64,000 nucleotides of DNA, from assembly GCA_029379385.1 (NCBI GenBank), contig CM055605.1:7351001-7415000 (forward strand), in the 5' to 3' direction. The notes beneath the pieces were generated by a model that ran no database searches, was not told the origin of the DNA, and saw nothing but the letters and a program-made list of their open reading frames with translations. A program made the translations under genes and the position numbers. Below, piece after piece: positions 1 to 12,604 of the stretch (its first letter is position 1; each line of letters begins with the position of its first letter). This DNA comes from Quillaja saponaria (lineage: Eukaryota; Streptophyta; Magnoliopsida; Fabales; Quillajaceae).

Positions 1-1100
1 TGTTTGGTTTTGTAGTAGCTGTGCAACTGCATGTATTGGAATCTTAAACTTGAAATACATATTTGCAGTCATTTCCTATGTGCTGATATGTTTGCGACTC
101 TCAGTAAATCCAAAACATGTGGCATTGTTTAAGCCTGATCTACATATGATTTACTAATATTGAAGTTACATAGTTTCTCTTTGCTGTGAGTATCCTATCT
201 ATGATCCTGGCTCATGCTATAACTCAACGAGACTATTCAATTCTCCAAGGGTTTATTGTTCTTGTAATTTTTATTTAACTGAAATCCTCCCTCTGTTCTG
301 TTTTTTCCTTCGGGGGATGGGGGGCGGGGGAGGTTGGGTGTCTAAGTGAAGGAAATGAAAGATCAAGTGATGGAAGTATTGGATGACTTGAAAATAAACT
401 TGGTAGTGATTTTGGATGTTGTCCCAGTTCTTTGTGGTCTTGTAATAGCATAGATGACCTGGAGAGAAGATTATATCATGCAATATAGGTTGCAACATCT
501 TCCTTGGAAGTAACTATTTGGTGTTGTAACGTGAGAGTTCGACTGCTTGTTTAGGGTTTGAGTATGGAATTTAGAATCATTAGACTTCAGCAGGAGTGAG
601 GGAACAAAGCAGTAAAAAAAGAGAAAAAGAAAGGAGAGAGTTAGATCTATAGAGAAGCATACTAAATACTTATTCAAAAATGGAATTGAGTCTTTCTTAC
701 TGTTTTTTTTTGGTACAAAAGGAAGCATTTATGGACATGATTATTTCTATATTCCTTTCCTTAATAGGACTGAAACTCATCATGAAATCAGTCTAAGAAT
801 CTAGTCTTTAATATTGCATATCTGTCTATCTATCCATCCGTCCCTTATTAGCTGAGTTTTATGTGTGTCTGTTATCTATCAATGCCATATATAGACATGT
901 GCAAAGACCTGTATGTTCATGACCTATGTTCATGACCTGTTCTAGTTAATAGCTTGGTCTTGTGTGTTAGGTTGTGATTATATGTACAGACTTAAGGAAT
1001 ACTTTGTTCTAGTGTCAGTTCATTAACATTGCATTACATTTACCTTCGCCACCCAGCAAACTTAAATTTTAAGGGCCTGTTTGGATGACAATTGAGGCAC
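1..1100 (+). repeat. Left copy of a ~5.8 kb segmental duplication (partial)
   Basis: The first ~100 bases match the last exon of the PHD-finger gene near 5858-5959 (shared GTGCAACTGC and CTTGAAATAC blocks). The match then continues through non-coding DNA: a G-rich block at 310-340 matches 6145-6165, the TTCTTTG.GGTCTT.TAATAGCATA block at 428-452 matches 6361-6385, and 840-1070 matches 7490-7920. In this copy the exon has in-frame stops and is dead. The window edge cuts the copy, so the rest of the paralogous gene should lie to the left. Confidence 0.7.
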
Positions 1101-1859
1101 AAAAAAGAAATAGAGATGGTAAAGAACATTTTGCTTCATGTGGTATTTATAATTATGCTAATATACTTTCTACTGAACATCTATTAATACCTAAGTAAAT
1201 ATTTTTAAAACAAAATAATAACAATATTTAATAAGTATAAAGAGAACTTCAACACCACAGTGGATGTTATACTGCAAATTGCCACCAAGTAATAGTGAAA
1301 CACATCCATGGATGACTTTTTTTTTTTTTCATCTCCCAAAAATTACTACCTGGTCAATCCCTTTATAAAGAGCACATTTCCTCTGCATTCTGAAAGATGG
1401 ACTGCTTTGAGGTTGCAGCCAAACAATCTTAAAAAAATTATTGTTTTTGGCCATTCTTCCAAATTTATAAATACTACATTTTTCATGAGAAATGTATTAT
1501 CTATTATCTCTTTAAAAAAAAAAAAATTACTTTTTTATCGGGACTGTCCATTTATTGATAAAAAAATAATAATAACTATAGATTCATGAACCTAAAATTT
1601 TTAAAAGCATAAACGCTAGTAATTAACTTCAAAAAACTTTTAAGAGAAATTCATGATTTATTTATTCTTGCTTATAATGGGAAATAATATTTAATAGAAA
1701 AACACTTACTAAAATGTTGGATGAAAATATATATAATAAAAAGATTGGATTCCTTATGCTACCTAAATAAATTTTAAATAAAAATAAAGTAAGATTTTTT
1801 TTATTTTTTTTTTAATAAAAAGGAAAAAAAATTCAGCATTTAATTCTTTCCCTCCACTA

Positions 1860-2330
1860 CGCTTCTTCACCAAAACCTCTCAAACAACGAGCGCGCAAGC
1901 AAAGAAGGGAAAGAGAAAATCCCAGAAAGAAAAAAACAAAGGAGGAAAGCAGAAAAGGAGGAAATCCAAGGAAGGAACCAAATGACTGAGTTTGAGACAA
2001 TGCCAAGTGGTTTTTTGCAATTAAGAAGGTTCTTCTGTCAATTGCTCCATACAACTCGTCACTTACTGCCAGACTTGCATACGTATGTACCCGCAGAATC
2101 ACCTTCTGTTTTTTTTTTTGTATGCTTATTAGAATACCTGTTTCTAACGCTAAACCCCTCACTCTTTTCACCCCATTTTCTCTTCTCTTTTTCCCTATTT
2201 GCAGTTTCAGTTTCATTAGTTGTGCAGCTGATCAGTCAGTCAGGTCTGTTTCATCTGTTTGGCTATACCAAGTTTCTTTTTTCAAATTATATCTAGTCCC
2301 TTTTGTTTGCCTGAGGTTATTTCCCATCAT
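1860..2330 (+). other. Possible 5' leader and first exons of the PHD-finger gene
   Basis: Less AT-rich than its surroundings, with a purine-rich stretch (1890-1980) followed by pyrimidine-rich, 5'UTR-like sequence. A short open stretch starts with ATG at 1982. It could be the leader of the gene whose coding exons begin at 4828, joined by introns. No protein similarity was recognised, and the long open frames on either strand here are low-complexity. Confidence 0.25.
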
Positions 2331-2660
2331 TTGATTGCTGTGATTTTTTTTTTCTCCATAAATTTTGATGGGTTTGAATTTCTAGAATTCTGTGTAGCAT
2401 GGATTACTAATTTACTGGAATTTAATTAAATTAAATTTAGAGAAGAAACAAGTTTCTGTCAACGGTTTTTTTTTTTAAAAAAACAAAATAAAATTATATC
2501 TAGTCCTGTGGTGATTTTTCCATCATTTGAATGCTGTGAATTTTTTTTCTCTCTCTAAATTTTGATGGTTTTTAATTTCTAGAATTCTGTGTTGAATGGA
2601 TTGTTACTTTACTAGAATTTAATTAAATTAGATTTAGAGAAGACTCTAGTTTCTCTTTAT
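2286..2660. repeat. Imperfect tandem duplication, ~195 bp unit
   Basis: The blocks TATATCTAGTCC, CATCATTTGA.TGCTGTGA, TTTCTAGAATTCTGTGT and AATTTAATTAAATTA occur in the same order twice, starting at about 2286 and about 2494. The unit is intronic or intergenic and non-coding. Confidence 0.75.
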
Positions 2661-3124
2661 AGATTTCTTTTTTTGTAAGATTTTTTTTTCTCTAGGTATA
2701 TATGGTTAGTATGATCAAGCAACATTTTTAAACTAGGAGTGGAAATTGAGGTATAGTAGTAAATTTTATGAGAATCAGGAGAAATTGTGAAATTTTTTAT
2801 TTTTTTGTTTTTGGTTTCTTCTAACAGTGAAGCTAAATTAAGCCCTGACAATATTCTTGATAATGATATCTACTCCCAGGCAATAAGTAGTGGCGGGAAG
2901 GGAGTAGTTGGAACTAATGGAATAATAATGGTCATTATTTTTTGGAGTGACATAATTATAAAGAAGATAGTTTTTTATTATGGGAATTTATTTGTCAAAA
3001 ATTGCTCTTTTTCCCATGAATCCGATATTGTGAAGATGAGTTTGCTTAAATGCTAACTACCAAACTTGTTTTCACTCTGATCTCTGTCTATAGCATATTT
3101 TTTAACTGTCACTGCAATCATCAT

Positions 3125-3268
3125 AGTAATTTCTTTTATTGTTTTTTCTGTTGTAGTGACACAAACTGTGTTTACTTGCCCATCTTTCTTGATTGCAGTA
3201 ATTTCTTTTATTGTTTTTGTTGTTGTAGTGATGCAAACTGTGTTTAGTAGCCCATCTTTTTTTATTTG
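3125..3268. repeat. Tandem duplication, 72-bp unit, two copies
   Basis: AGTAATTTCTTTTATTG begins at 3125 and again at 3197. Both copies continue through TTGTAGTGA..CAAACTGTGTTTA and CCCATCTTT. Only a few substitutions separate them, so the duplication is fairly recent. Confidence 0.8.
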
Positions 3269-4827
3269 TGATTAACGATCCCATGGTTTTTATGTAGTAA
3301 AGAGAAGAAAGAGACTCCTTGATTTTAATTAATTTATTCTCCATGCTTATTTGAAACTAAGGGGTGGTACTTAAGATACAATATGTCTTTCCTATAGGAC
3401 CCCCCCTGCAAATGCGTATATGACTAAAGAAAATGCTTTTCTTAATTCTTACTTTTCACATGTATACTGTGTGATGTAATTAAAAATAATGAGGAACTGA
3501 GGATAAACAGTGGTTATTTTGTTTTCAGATTAATTCATATGAGGAGTTATAGTAGGAATTTCTTTACAGGCACCATAAGTAGGTTTTATCTGTTCATTGA
3601 TGTTACAAAGATATCATGTAGACAAGTTGAGCTGAAGCTTTATTAATTTGGCCTTATATCTCCTTTTGCTTGCAACCCTAATTCTCCAGGTAGCTGATTT
3701 TAGTTGTTTAAAAGTAGAATTGAGATTGACAATTTAGGGTAACATGTGATCTCCCACAAGACAAGTACAATTAACACGTTTCCTTTATCAGTTGTTCTTT
3801 CTGTATCCATTTAACAGCATCACAAAAAGTAGTGATCCATTTGCATTTCAAGAATATTTCGAGAATCCTCTGAACATCAAGTACGTCAGTTGCTGCTGTA
3901 TTGTGTTCCAGTTAACAAGGAACTGATTCCATTTTGATTTGATTAACCTAAGGAAATATAATCTAATGTATCTTTTTTATGATGCTTTATGACATCCAAT
4001 TATTTCTCCGGAATAGATTGCTTAGGAACAACCATTTATAGAGTTTCTCCCTCTATACATGGTTCCAAATTGCACAGGCATATCTGTTACAATTGTAAGA
4101 AATATGCCAGGAGAACAACTAAGTTCTAATCATGTTTGCTACAACACCATTTACCAGAAAATAGAGAAAATTCTCACACTTTGAGCATAAACTATTCCAT
4201 TTCAGTTAGAAGACATGGATTGACATAACCCTAGAGTATAAGAGATGTAGAATGTAAAAAAGCATATCACAAGTACTTCTATGATTGGATTATGTCTCTG
4301 AGGTTGCTTTATTTTTCTTCTTTTTCCTTGACCATCTGGACTAGATTACATAAAACACCCTCCCCCCAATTTTACTCTTACACTGTAGCATATCCGGAGT
4401 TTATCGCTGATAGAAACCTAGTTAACATAGTTTGAACTTTGCGTTACTTGTACTTCATATTTATATTGTTGCAATGATGTCGTCAAGTTGTGAATCCAGA
4501 GTATTTACGAAGTTGGCTTACTGTATCTTGACAAAGTATCGCACATGCTCATTTCTGTATAATTCTGCCTTTCCTGGAGTTTTTAGTTATTACTTTAATA
4601 TTTTATATGAATGCAAGATGGAAAAAACTTGCCCTTTACCTAATTTCCATTTACTGTGTAGTTAACAAGTGGTATATGTTCCTATAAAGTAGTTATTTAA
4701 TGGTTAGTTACTGAGGTATGTTGTTTAATTGGTTCACATGTTGATTAATGCAGGACATTTCTCGCCAGTTGTTACATTCAACTGATTGTCTTTTTAAAGC
4801 TTCAATTCTTGCCCAGAATTTTTGAGC

Positions 4828-5959
4828 ATGAATAGTGAGAAGATTAGTGGGCATTTGGTCTATATACACAAACTGAAAACCTTTCCTTTTGAAGAAAGCA
4901 TATCAAAGCACAAGAAGGCTATTCCCGTAAGTCCAGAATGCGATAACAGTAAAAGAGATGACCATTTGGACATATCTACTCACGTTTTAGGGGATGATGC
5001 AGTAAGCTTTCTTTTGCTTTCCATGTAGCCATTGCAAGTGGTTTCTGTATAACATCAATTTTTGCCTTTAGCTACTATAAGTTTCTATGATTATGAATTA
5101 TCTTGACTTTTATAGCTTGCTTCCTTAAGTTTCCTTTTACTGTTCAATCTATGTTTCAGTATGGTTTCATTCATGGCTTATCAATTCTGAACTGTATTTA
5201 TCAGTATTAGTGTGAACTGATTCTTGCTTTATAACACGTGGTTTACATCATTTTATTATATTTATAAAGTAAAGTAACAATAGTTTGTTTTTCCATGATA
5301 GCTCATTTGGGCTTGGAATTACGTTGTTATTTTGCAGCACTACTTTGAATGCGTTTTGTGTGATGAAGGCGGTGACTTGATTTGCTGTAATGCATGCCCC
5401 GGTACCTACCACCTTGAGTGCCTTAGTCTGCCTCTTGTGGTATGCATACATATAATTACAGCCATTGCTTTAGTTTAATTTTTTCTCTATGTTATGTAAA
5501 TTAAAATTTCTGATATTTGTTTCGATGTGCTTAACTTTGAAGCCTGTTCCTAAGGGAAAGTGGAAATGTTCCAAACTGTTCTAATGAAGAGGATATTGCA
5601 AATATACTTTTACTTCTCAAGAGCTCTATACCAAAGAAAAGTGTCTCACATAGCAAAGTAAAGAATGTCTTGCCTTCTTCCTTATACTCAAACACAAAGA
5701 AGAGATTAAAGTTGTCCACAGACATTAATGTTAGATCAAGGTCAAGTTCTGCTAATGAGGTATGCTATCCTTTTGGTATGATCAGCATATTTGTCTGCAA
5801 TTCTCTGATTCTCCATCTCTGTTGTAATTTACTGTTGTTTTTCATTTCATTTCACAGGTTCATGTGCAACTGCTTGTCAGAAAGGGGAGCGTTAAGCTTG
5901 AAATACGTAGTTGGGCCCATTCCCTATCACCTGAGGCTTTTGGGACTATTAGTAAATAG
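4828..5959 (+). pseudogene. PHD-finger gene, CHD3/PICKLE-related-like, frameshifted
   Basis: Exons are 4828-5001, 5338-5439, 5543-5759 and 5858-5959, all with GT-AG borders and phase-0 joins. Exon 2 and the start of exon 3 encode a PHD zinc finger: [12 protein letters not shown], then the CC..CP pair, a YHLEC His/Cys pair and KGKWKCSK. This matches the histone-tail-reading PHD type of plant CHD3 (PICKLE/CHR4) proteins. The last zinc-ligand Cys is lost by one extra C at about 5576. Removing it gives 216 nt in phase and a Lys-rich basic continuation (KKRLKLS). The frame then ends with TAG at 5957-5959. No chromodomain or SNF2 helicase is found downstream, so the locus is at best an N-terminal fragment of such a remodeler. 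Alternatively it is a separate short PHD protein (~198 residues). Confidence 0.6.
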
Positions 5960-8010
5960 TAATGCAAGGCATTTGATATCAGTTCCAATTCTGATTATAT
6001 ATATCATTTAATAATGTTTAGGGTTCATTCCATAATAGTTTGTGTATAGAATCTAAGTCAACTCAAATTAGGGAAACACTTTTTACTCTTAAGGTTCTAC
6101 ATGCTTATTATTGTTATTGAAGTGAAATCTCTCTCTGGTTGGAGCAGGGAGGGGGGTTTGGGATGTTAAGTGGAGGAAATGAATAAACAAGTGAAGAAAG
6201 TATTTTATTAGTCAAGAAAAAAAAAAAGAAGAATATGAAAGTATTGGATGTTGTAATGTGGTTCTGACTTTTGGCTGCACAACTTGAAAAATAAACTTAA
6301 CACTATTTATGTATATATGTGTGGGTGTATATATATATTACTATCTTTATTATGTTCTAGTTCTTTGTTGTCTTATAATAGCATAACAGACCTGGAGACT
6401 TAGAAGTATATCAAGGAAGAGTACTTATTTAAAGGTGCATAGGTAACCCTTTAAGGCTGGAAAGAAATGTTGCTAGGGCTTGGATGTCGAATAAACTTTA
6501 TGTTTAGATATGATCAGTGCTGTATTCTGTAAGAAAAGGGCTGAAGTTGAAATTATAGGCTGTAACATTTTCCTTAGAAGTAGAAATATTGGTGTTAGTA
6601 AGACTTCCACAGTGTTTAGGATTTGAGTATGGTGCACCTAGAAGCAGTAGGAGAAAGAGACAGAGATTGATAAATTGCCTTATTGTCAATGCACATAATA
6701 TTTTACTTTTGAGGCATATCTTTTTCTGGTGCAATAAAGGAGCACTAATAGACACATATTTATTCCTTTTTTGATAGGAATGAAACCCTGATAAGGGACT
6801 TATTCAATGTACAAACTTAAACCCTACAGAATTCATAGAGATCTTCTTAAGATTACCAGAAACGCAAATCCATACTTAACAGTAAAATACTCATAACAAA
6901 CTTTAAGCACAATGTAATTGTGATTTTGCCCGTGAAAATAAGCCTATCCTTAATTATTAAATCCATTTTAATCTATTCTCTAAGCAATTCAACATTTCAA
7001 ACCTGATAATACTCATGTCCATCCAATGTAGCACCAAAAGTCACATAATAAATGAAAACTTGCCAATCAAGCAATTGTCTGGAGTAGGAAATTTTTATGT
7101 GTTTCACCATACTGTTTCGTAAGTATTGAGATTTTCTGTGGCAGAATATGATAGTTGGTTTTGAACCGAGTTCTTAAATCTTCCACACATGGATTCCTTG
7201 ATATATAAATTTTAAAATTACAACCTTCCTATAATATTAATCCATGCCAGCATAATTTATTTAAGTCTTTAAATTTGAAGTACAATTCTTCATTAGAAGT
7301 CCAGATGATTAAAGAGAAACTGCATATTGAGTATGCGCATATTTTGGGTTTGGCTGTGGAATTAAGCATGCAAACTAGTTGCCACTGGTATTGGCCAAGA
7401 AGCACGTCTTTAGCATATCTAGCTATCTATCCTAAAAACTACCTGCTATTGAGACATAACGAAACATGCAAAGTCATATCTTGAAACCACCCCCGTTACT
7501 AGCTTGGTTTTATGTGTTGTTATCTATATATCTAGTAGATATAGATACATGTATAATACCTTCCCATAGTCTGCCTCCATTAACAGCTCGGCTTTATGTG
7601 TTTTACTTGCCTGCCATGGTGGTGGTTGAGGTTGGGCAGAGGCTGTTAGACATGTACAATTATAACCATGAAGAAGTAGACCCACAGAAACACTCAACTT
7701 GTATATGTTGGGTGGGGTCATATAATTGTAGCATGGAGTGGTTTGGTCGTATCAACTCAAAGCTAAAACAATGTACAAAAGTTTTATCTTCCATCTTTGA
7801 CTCCATCAACTAGAGAACTTTTGTAATATTGTATTTGTCTTTGGTCAGTGATGTTTCAATACTTCCATTATACTGTAGTTAAATAACATTTATTTACATC
7901 TACCTTGCCACCCTGCTAGCTTAATATCTAAGTGTAAGTGTTGTGAAGTTGTTTACTATTCAATGAAAGATCTTAGAGGTTAAATATTTACGTTCATGGC
8001 TGCTAAATAT
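5858..8010 (+). repeat. Right copy of the segmental duplication
   Basis: Counterpart of 1-1100, spread over a longer interval because 6780-7480 has extra DNA. Shared blocks include the terminal PHD-gene exon, the G-rich stretch near 6150, the TAATAGCATA block near 6375, TAGGATTTGAGTATGG near 6620, and CATCTACCTTGCCACCC near 7898. Divergence is substantial, indicating an old duplication. Apart from the exon at its start no gene is seen. Confidence 0.65.
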
Positions 8011-8385
8011 ATTTGCTAGTTTTTTTAGAGTTCCCGTCTGGATTGTAAAAATAAGCAAATTTTGGTTGGTACCAAGTTAAGAAAGTAATAAATAATAATA
8101 TGCATTAATTTATATTTAGGGACTTACCAGGGATCTGTATCAATTAGGGAAAAAAAAATTATCAGTGACAACTAAAATGTATGTGTAAATATTAACAAAA
8201 GTTTTGAGAGAATGACCATAATTTTCTTTCTGTAGTTTTTTTTTTTTTACTAAAATCCTGAACAGTATAAAATATGATGGATGGGGCCCATCAGAAAAGG
8301 TGCTTGTGCGTATTTATTATTGCTGAAATTTTGTTAGCATGTTATTTTAGCTATTCTTTTCTGAAAAATATTTTATTTTTACCAG

Positions 8386-10463
8386 CCACTGTACAAGTCA
8401 GGTGAAATGGGAGGTATAACACGAAAAGCAACAGCACCTGAAGAAAAGGTTCATGGCGAAGAGCACCAGGTAGAAAGATAATTTTTAAGATTACTAGTTT
8501 ACAAACAAAATTTATTCCTTATGTGGTCAAACAGGAAAATTAGGTGTGTCCAATCTCTGTTAACGACCATTATTAAGTTTTTCCAATTTTTACCCTTTTT
8601 TTAATTTCAGAATTCTGTTAATCATATTGATTATAGAATGATATGGCAAGATTTAATGATTTACACCAAAGGGAAAAGAGGAAAGAGAGAGGAAGAAAAA
8701 AAAAAAAAAAAAAGAAGAAAGATCTACATAATCAAGAAAGTGTTAGGAGATTTTGGATTGTTATTTATCAATGATCAGCCATTTTTCATCTAAATTATTC
8801 AATTGGCCTCAAACTTAATTGAAAAGGAAAAGATAAGAAGGAAGCAATAGACCTGATACGCCCAGTTTTTTCACTTACAAGTAATAGTCCCATAAGTGAA
8901 GAAAATCTATAGAACTATCATTCAATGAAAATTTATGAGATTAGTTGGCTTTAATTGAACAATATAGCCTTGATCCTTCATGGCTTTATTCCATTATGTT
9001 GGAAAGAATCCATTCCGTTTGGCAACTCATACTTTTTGATTTGGATTAAAAGTAACTAGAAGAAGGTGATAATATGAGTTAGACTAAAATAGAATAGTGA
9101 AATAAAATTAGTCAGTAATTCATTGGTTGACTCTATTTGCCTACTTTCATATTGAATTATCAACTGTTTGATATTATCTTATTTTGTTGTTGAAGTATCA
9201 CCTTATATTTCTGATTTATTCTCATTTTATGATTTTTATGTTCCATTTTTGTCAGCCCAACCAATCAAATAAATAATACCAAGAGAGGACTACATTATTT
9301 CGTGCCTGTTGTGGTGATACCCATACACAAGCTCCTAACAATGTCAAATATGACAAACTTCTGATTTTGAGGTGTTACTTCTGTTTCGGTGTTTCCAATT
9401 TATTTTTTCTTCAAACATATCTGAAGCCAGTGGATACCTTTTTTTTCAGAAATTTCTTTTTCTTCTGGTATCTCATTTTCTTGAACTTTAGTGGAATCAT
9501 CTGAGTTTCTTGTCTAGATTAATGCTTTTGCTCATTTTTACACTGTACAAGAGAAAAGGAATGTTGATGAAATATATTTTTCTGGGAAAAAATAGGGAGG
9601 TTGTGGAGGAGTTGATGAAGGAACATGGCTGACTTCCAGAGGCAAGTGCTAATCAATGATACAGCTTGCCAAATAGTTTTAGTTGTGTTGAGGATTGTCT
9701 GCTCGAACTTATTTTATTATCAATTTGTCAAATCAGAGTAACAATGAAGAGGTAGATGTGGAGAGCGACCTAGAGTCGGGAGTTACTCAAGCAGGCAAAG
9801 CCCTGAAAGAGAAATAGTTAGTCACTTAAATATGGTCTCGATCATTTTTCGTACTAAGGCTTAGACCGAGAAAAAAGAATGATGCTAATGTGTATATTTT
9901 ATGATTAATTTCTTCAAGCAGTGCTAAGCTTCGCACAAGACAGAAAGAAAGGCTATCTTTAAAGAAAACAAGAATAGCCAAATTTAGTGGAGCTGTCGGA
10001 TTGTATTCTTTGACATGTGCCATCCCAGTTACTTCATCATCTTTGAAGGTATCTATGTAATTTCTGCTTGTTTATACTCTTGTGAACTCCTTCATAAAAT
10101 CTGTTGTTTCAACAAATTGAGTTTATCTTCACAGCCATTTTTGTTATTTATTCACAGTTTTCATCCGCATGTCCTTCACTGCAAGCAGGTAGTTTTGGTT
10201 CACTGTCAAACAATCATCTCTGGTTGCAGAAGCCTGCCACTGCACCTCAATGGCCACCAACTACTGACTTGGAACGGGTGTTTCCAGGAATTGGTCATCA
10301 CCACATAAATAACATGGTGGCCATGAGGCCGCAGGCATTACCAACCACTTCTCTTGTCACCACCAGCAGAAGAATATTCTCTCCATCAACTCCTACTGGT
10401 CCAATACTGCTGTTGGGCGGTAGATTCCCGCTTCCCAGTATCAGAATTGACCAAAATGCATGA
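8386..10463 (+). pseudogene. Scattered exon-like remnants, possibly C-terminal part of the same gene
   Basis: Exon-like pieces with plausible splice borders occur at 8386-8469 (basic/acidic, followed by GTAGAA), 9737-9818 (SNNEEVDVESDLESG, ends at TAG) and 9919-10048 (RTRQKERLSLKK). A last piece at 10158-10463 is Pro/Ser/Thr-rich, contains LQAGSFGSLSNNHLWLQKP and ends with TGA. The RQKERL-type basic segment recalls the C-terminal region of plant CHD3-like proteins, which would make this the far end of a remodeler gene whose ATPase core was deleted. Family assignment is inference; the pieces cannot be joined into one frame by eye. Confidence 0.35.
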
Positions 10464-11039
10464 GAAGATTCAAGTGAAACTCAACCAAACCCTTCTCCAG
10501 TAGAGAGGAAGAAGGAAAGGATTTGTCTTTTTAAGAGAACCGTGGTTGATTCACTATGGTTCTGAGTTCTTGCTCTTTCCAGTGTTTCAAGTAATCCTAC
10601 AATAATTTACAGTTGCTATATAAAAACTAATGCTGATGGAGAACCAGAAATTGGTATATTATTTATTAATGCTTTCTCTTTTGAGTTCATATAGAAGGGC
10701 ATGTTATAAAGTATTGCATGAACATCTATTTTGAATTAGAGTTTGACGATGAACTAGCAATATAGATGGCAATTTGAACTCTGAAACTTGGGAATAGGAT
10801 ATGGTTTTATATATTAGTGGTCAATAATTTATGCTTTTACTGAATCGTTGAAACTTATGACTTTTAACTTAGATATATCGTTTGGCAAAAGAAAGTCTAA
10901 AAAAAACACATCCTGACCAGTTAACAAAACAGTCCTAGTTTTCCATGAAAGCTATGATCAATCTGACCTGAACCATTTGTCTGAGTGAGTGTGTTTGAAG
11001 GCCGAAAAGCACAAAAAAAAAAAAAAAAGATTCAATTCA

Positions 11040-11215
11040 ATCCTATTTGTTGAAACTTGAAAGTATATGCTTGCACCAGACAATGACAAGGGAATTCAAG
11101 TGGCCATACTGATTTTTGATGTTACTGGAAATAAATAAATTCATTTTGAAAGTATATGCTTGCAAGAGACAATGTTCATGGAATTCAATTGGATATTATT
11201 GATATTCAAAATCAA
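11040..11215. repeat. Short imperfect direct repeat
   Basis: TTGAAAGTATATGCTTGCA..AGACAATG...GGAATTCAA.TGG appears at about 11056 and again at about 11147. Non-coding. Confidence 0.6.
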
Positions 11216-11839
11216 CTGAATGGAATTCTACTAAAATGAATTACAGCACAATTGGTATCTAATGGAATAATTTCTCTGGAGAAAAAACCATTTTCCTGCT
11301 TTACATAACTTACTCAATTCACTACTACTCTAATCAAAATATTATAACAAATGCAACTCAAAGGGTTCCATGTGAACATGAAAGAATTTTAAGAACTATA
11401 TTGTCAGCTCACAAAATTGTGGAGCTCCCTTGATCCCTGTAAGTATAAAAACATATCATCAGCTCAAAAGAAAATACTGATTAAACATTACCTCTTTATT
11501 TCTTGGTAAAGTCTTAATGCTTCCACAAATTTGAGCCAGTCTCCTGATGGTTCACATTTTGGTCCTGTAATAGTATGCCTGAACAAATAATTGTGGAGTT
11601 CTTTCCCTGGATTCCAATCAAATATGACTTGGTCAGGGACATCAATATGGTTTTAAGAGATTCTATACATTTCCACTTGAAGATCACCCTTTTGTGAAGT
11701 GTTTGTATGATATGCTTATTTAATGATATCCATATATATTGGGTTAATTGGTCAAAAAAAAAAACTACACATGAATTATCATTTTGGACAGGAAGGTTCT
11801 GATTTTGAATACTGAAGAATTTTAAGCAATGAACAAACA

Positions 11840-12601
11840 CACTAACAGGAAAAAGGAAAAAGAAAAACTGACTAATCAGATGTACCTTCCTTCATATTCT
11901 TATATGTATGCCAGATAAGCAGCACTAAAGTACATGGACACAAATGGCTTGGTTAGATCATCAACAGAATCTCAAATCTATATATGTAGCCCAATTCTCT
12001 AGACAACACAAGAATATCCAAGCACGTTTTAGTTTTCAAAGAAGAAAAGCCATACCTTACACTGTGGTGTACAAACAGAAAAATTCCTGTTTATTTATTT
12101 CTTCACGGTAGTCGAATAAAAGCCTTAATTTCTTATGGGGTACAATAAAAAAGATGATTCAGTTAACCGAAGCTTGTCTAAAATACGATGTGAATATAGA
12201 AAAAGGATTCATACAGCCGATTTTAATTAGATTGGGTTTAGGCTTAGTTGAATTGAGTTAAAAATAAAAAATAAAAAAAAAATAAAAATAAAAAAATAAA
12301 AAAAAAAAGGTATGAGAGACGTTGAATATCTGTCTCTTATAATAGTATTTGAAAGTCTTGTCATGTTTGGGTCCACAGTCACCTAAGTATTAGAGACGGG
12401 TTGTAAAAAATTCTTTAATTATCATATAGATAACTACCATCTCTATTGTCTTCTCTGATTCTCAAATTATCAGACAGACAAGATTTTCGTTCCTAATAAG
12501 TCATCAGAGACGGACTTATTATGGACTGACGGACCGTCTCTGATAGTTATTGCGCCATAATCAAAATCCGTCTCTGATATCCTGTTCTCTTGTAACTAGT
12601 G
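11840..12601. mobile_element. Non-autonomous CACTA (En/Spm)-like transposon, left end uncertain
   Basis: Read on the minus strand, the right boundary starts CACTAGTTACAAGAGAACAG at 12601. It is followed by repeated sub-terminal motifs of the type ATCAGAGACGG/CCGTCTCTGAT (12450-12580), with more AGAGACG/GTCTCT copies to 12310. CACTA-starting ends with AGAGACGG sub-terminal repeats are typical of plant CACTA elements. A candidate left end CACTAACAGGAAAAA lies at 11840, but the 3-bp flanks (ACA and ACT) do not match as a target duplication. No transposase is encoded. Confidence 0.45.
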
Positions 12602-12604
12602 ACT

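Noticed and set aside
1857..2216. 119-codon minus-strand open frame near 2 kb
   Set aside because: Composed of Lys/Arg and Phe/Leu low-complexity sequence from purine/pyrimidine tracts; no domain.
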